A stretch of 64,000 bases of DNA. Origin: Hepsetus odoe (taxonomy: Eukaryota; Chordata; Actinopteri; Characiformes; Hepsetidae). Under the pieces are notes generated by a model. It was not told the origin of the DNA and searched no databases. It saw nothing but the letters and a program-made list of their open reading frames with translations. The stretch is taken from assembly GCA_017165825.1 (NCBI GenBank), contig CM029387.1, positions 13,294,798 through 13,358,797 of the forward strand. Reading direction: 5' to 3'. Below, one piece after another: positions 61,430 through 64,000 of the stretch. Position 1 is the stretch's first letter, and each line of letters opens with the position of its first letter. Made by a program: the position numbers and the translations under genes.

Positions 61430-62110
61430 TGTAAAATGTTTTCAAAATTGCTTCTCAGAATGACTGGAAGGGATTTGCACATTTCACCCTCTACAGTGAC
61501 CACATTAAATCATTAAATAATTCAGGGAATCTGGAGGAATATGACCACTTTAAGGGCATGGCTGGAAGCCTAAACCGAACAACTGCAATCTTCAGAAGGC
61601 ACTAACATCAAGGACTGTTATTCAATAATAAATTATACCACAATGAAATGAACCACAATGGCAAGGGACTACTCTGGCAAATCTTTGTCAACCACTACAC
61701 AAAAGAATTACACACTCAAACGGCACTCAAAACATTTCTGTGCAAAAATGAAGCCTTATGTTAACCTTCTTCAGAAATGGTGTTGACTTATCTGGGCCCT
61801 GAGGCATCTGGATTGGACTATCAAATGGGAAAACTTCTGGTCAGATGAACCAGCATTACAGATCTGTTTTGGAATAAGAATTGCTCCAGACCAAAGATGG
61901 AAAAGATCATCCAAAAGACTGTTCATGGATAAAACTGTCATTTGTCAAGTCAAAAAGTCAGGGTCTATCATGAGGTTTTTTATTTGTTTCAGTGCACTTG
62001 TGATGATTCTGCTTTAATGCAGAAAAGTACAATGAGATTTTAGAGAAATATAAATTGCCTTCAACATGACATCAGTTCCTGGGACATCCATGCATTTTTC
62101 AACAGGCCAA
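61430..62110 (+). pseudogene. Tc1/mariner-like transposase relic
   Basis: Broken frames resemble a Tc1-type transposase: a helix-turn-helix part near 61540-61720, NFWSDEPALQI near 61835, and a tgcatttttcaacaggccaa (FxFQQ-like) end near 62090. Stops and indels are frequent. Confidence 0.55.
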
Positions 62111-62149
62111 TGCAAAACCTCCAACTCTGTTCTGTTTGCTAGAGGAATA

Positions 62150-62418
62150 GGACTAAAAATAACACCAGAAACACTTCAGCACAACTTATCTTTCCTACCT
62201 TATATTCTTTATAGTCCTTATATTCTTTATTTCTTTATTAATTGCCCTGTAAATATGTATATGTATATATAGCTATATAGCTCTGTATATGGATGTCTTT
62301 CCTTGTTTTCTATATTTTTTATATTCTTTCTTTCTTGTTCTTTTTTGTTAAAGAGCCCTGTAACACCCAAATCTCTCATTCGTGGGATAATAAAGGATTA
62401 TTCTATTCTATTCTATTA
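62150..62418 (+). mobile_element. LINE 3' end with (TTCTA)n tail
   Basis: gtaacacccaaatctctcat, then cattcgtgggataataaagg, ending ttctattctattctat. Same family as 28990-29220. Confidence 0.55.
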
Positions 62419-64000
62419 ACTACTACCAAATGTAGCATGGCTTAAGATTCTCTTACATTAGCAGTTTCCTTATCAAACTTACCATTACAAAAAAACAGGA
62501 AGTTTCCTCTTTTTATTACCACTTCAGGGCCAGACCACATGGCAGAAATAGTATACCAGATCTATACTGACTCTGCAACCTTTTAAGTGACTGCATGATA
62601 TTAGAAATGCTCTGAATTGTTTTGTTTTATTTTTTAGGTTCAACAATCTGAGAAGCAGTTAAGACATTAGCAGTTAAGATATTAACAGGCTGGGAGGGAG
62701 CAGTCAAAAAAAACTTAGATGAGCTATTAGCCAGCAACGTAAAAAAAGTCCATACCAGCACACATACTGCTTTGTTCACAATGAGTAAGTTTGGATCAGT
62801 TGGATGTCTGCAAGTATTCCTCTATTCCCTGAGCAGCGAAATGTAAAGAAAGATAAAGACATATTTGAAAGGCCATGGGTTAAAAAACTTTGAAATTTAC
62901 ACATGCTCTTGTGTACTTCTCAAAAAACCCACATTACGGATGGCATCATTTGGCAAGTTGCCAGTCATCAGTCCATGCTGGAATTTTGCTAAGTAATAAT
63001 GGTTGCTTAGAATGGTCATTATTGCATATAACATTTCTCAGTTTGCATGCCACTGCCATTGCACCCATGCATATCTATGGCTGGTAGAAATGCTCTGGAA
63101 AATGGTCTAAGCTTTGTTAAGGCTGTCTTAGTTAAGAACTGTCTGTGCTACTTGTTGTTAAGAGAAATAATATCCTAAGTCAATCTGATTTTAATAATTA
63201 GCACTGTTTGTATTGAGCATTTTCTTTTTAACAGTTTGCTAATTGTAAATTACAATTCATGCCAATTCATGCCATTTGATTAGCTTGAACCTGTTAGAGA
63301 GAGAGCCTTATCAGGCTGCATACAGTAAAAAGCAACTAGCATGTGCCATCCTTCAAAAAAGGCAGAGGATGAACTCTAGAGGAAGTTGAAAAGTGTAACT
63401 ATGAAACTATGTGAGATGCCCACAGTAATGAGGAAAAAAATAAGGGAAGAATGCAGGGAGTGGGCTTTAGCCTCGCTATAGTGCTATTTCTTTTTCAGTC
63501 TTTTTCTCTAGCCCTGTAGCAACAATGCTGGTCAGTTTAAAAACCAGTGGGCAGAAGGTATTGCAAGCATCTGAATGCCCTGACGGCACCCACCTGGGTG
63601 AAGCCTTCAGCAGCTCCCACGACTTGCTGGACAGTTCCTCTCTGTTCATCTGCCCTCTGCCTGCATTTATCAAACAGCCCCCTGTTGACTCCCCACCCCA
63701 TCAATGCCCAATAGAACTGAAGCAGAAAAAAATACCATTTGACAGTGAAAGTGGTGTGCATTTGTTTGTATTTTCTTATTGCTGTAATTTTCTTATTGCA
63801 CACATTTAACACGCTTGTACTGAATACTGTGGTACACTATAGTTGAGCTTAATTGGATGCTGTGACTTACTCTGCAGAAAGGCTTCTCAAACAAGAGGAC
63901 GCGTACATTTTGTGGTAGGCCGAAGGCCAAAAAGACAAAATAGTGTGTAAATATAATAGGTTGTAAGATGCAAACAGTATAAAAATACATCTATTCTCTC
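62419..64000. other. Unclassified sequence at the window end
   Basis: No gene identified. A weak exon-like segment on the - strand at 63655-63598 is described in the findings. Confidence 0.4.

Overview
The window is nuclear DNA from a ray-finned fish, probably an otophysan teleost (inference). It has large introns and many Tc1/mariner, RTE-like and L2-like elements, tRNA-derived SINEs and Tf1/sushi-type LTRs. Two host genes can be read from their exons, and they converge tail to tail. There is no CRISPR array, operon or other prokaryotic feature.

Positions 1-34,700 (+ strand) hold the 3' part of a C2H2 zinc-finger gene best matched to znf236. Nine coding exons (159-363, 8373-8534, 9415-9549, 9657-9796, 11932-12051, 15737-15925, 22332-22461, 28671-28844, 33268-33416) join in compatible splice phases into a 467-residue C-terminal part. 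A Gln/Ser/Thr-rich region is followed by five zinc fingers, one of them split by an intron, and a short acidic tail. Positions 36,270-56,000 (- strand) hold myelin basic protein. Five classic exons (55556-55437, 46110-46006, 45865-45839, 41677-41591, 37635-37600) encode a 124-residue MBP, and a very well conserved golli exon (55961-55681) lies just upstream. The convergent znf236-mbp order matches the human ZNF236-MBP order as I recall it.

The most unusual object is a young LTR element at 4228-8129 (- strand) in a znf236 intron. It has near-identical 311 and 329 bp LTRs, a 5-bp target duplication, a self-priming site of the Tf1/sushi type and a G-run before the 3' LTR. It has no recognisable gag-pol. 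It carries one intact 1059-codon ORF with about 13 ASPM-like IQ motifs and a coiled coil, which looks like a captured cDNA of a spindle-type protein. Its LTR and a related solo LTR in the last mbp intron (38131-38486) share a compact nested inverted repeat around the TATA box. This could fold as a three-way junction, and the two copies show compensating base changes.

The rest is intron and intergenic sequence with nested repeats: RTE-like LINEs (494-4140, 16520-17112, 22815-24975, 30510-30860, 60005-60330), L2/CR1-like LINEs (12323-13836, 17113-18842, 26178-27770, 47820-49555, 50165-50460), a LINE with a 13-bp target duplication (13924-15478), six deleted copies of one Tc1-like family, other Tc1 relics, a hAT MITE with an 8-bp duplication, a second solo LTR (48623-48883), about ten SINEs and several long microsatellites.
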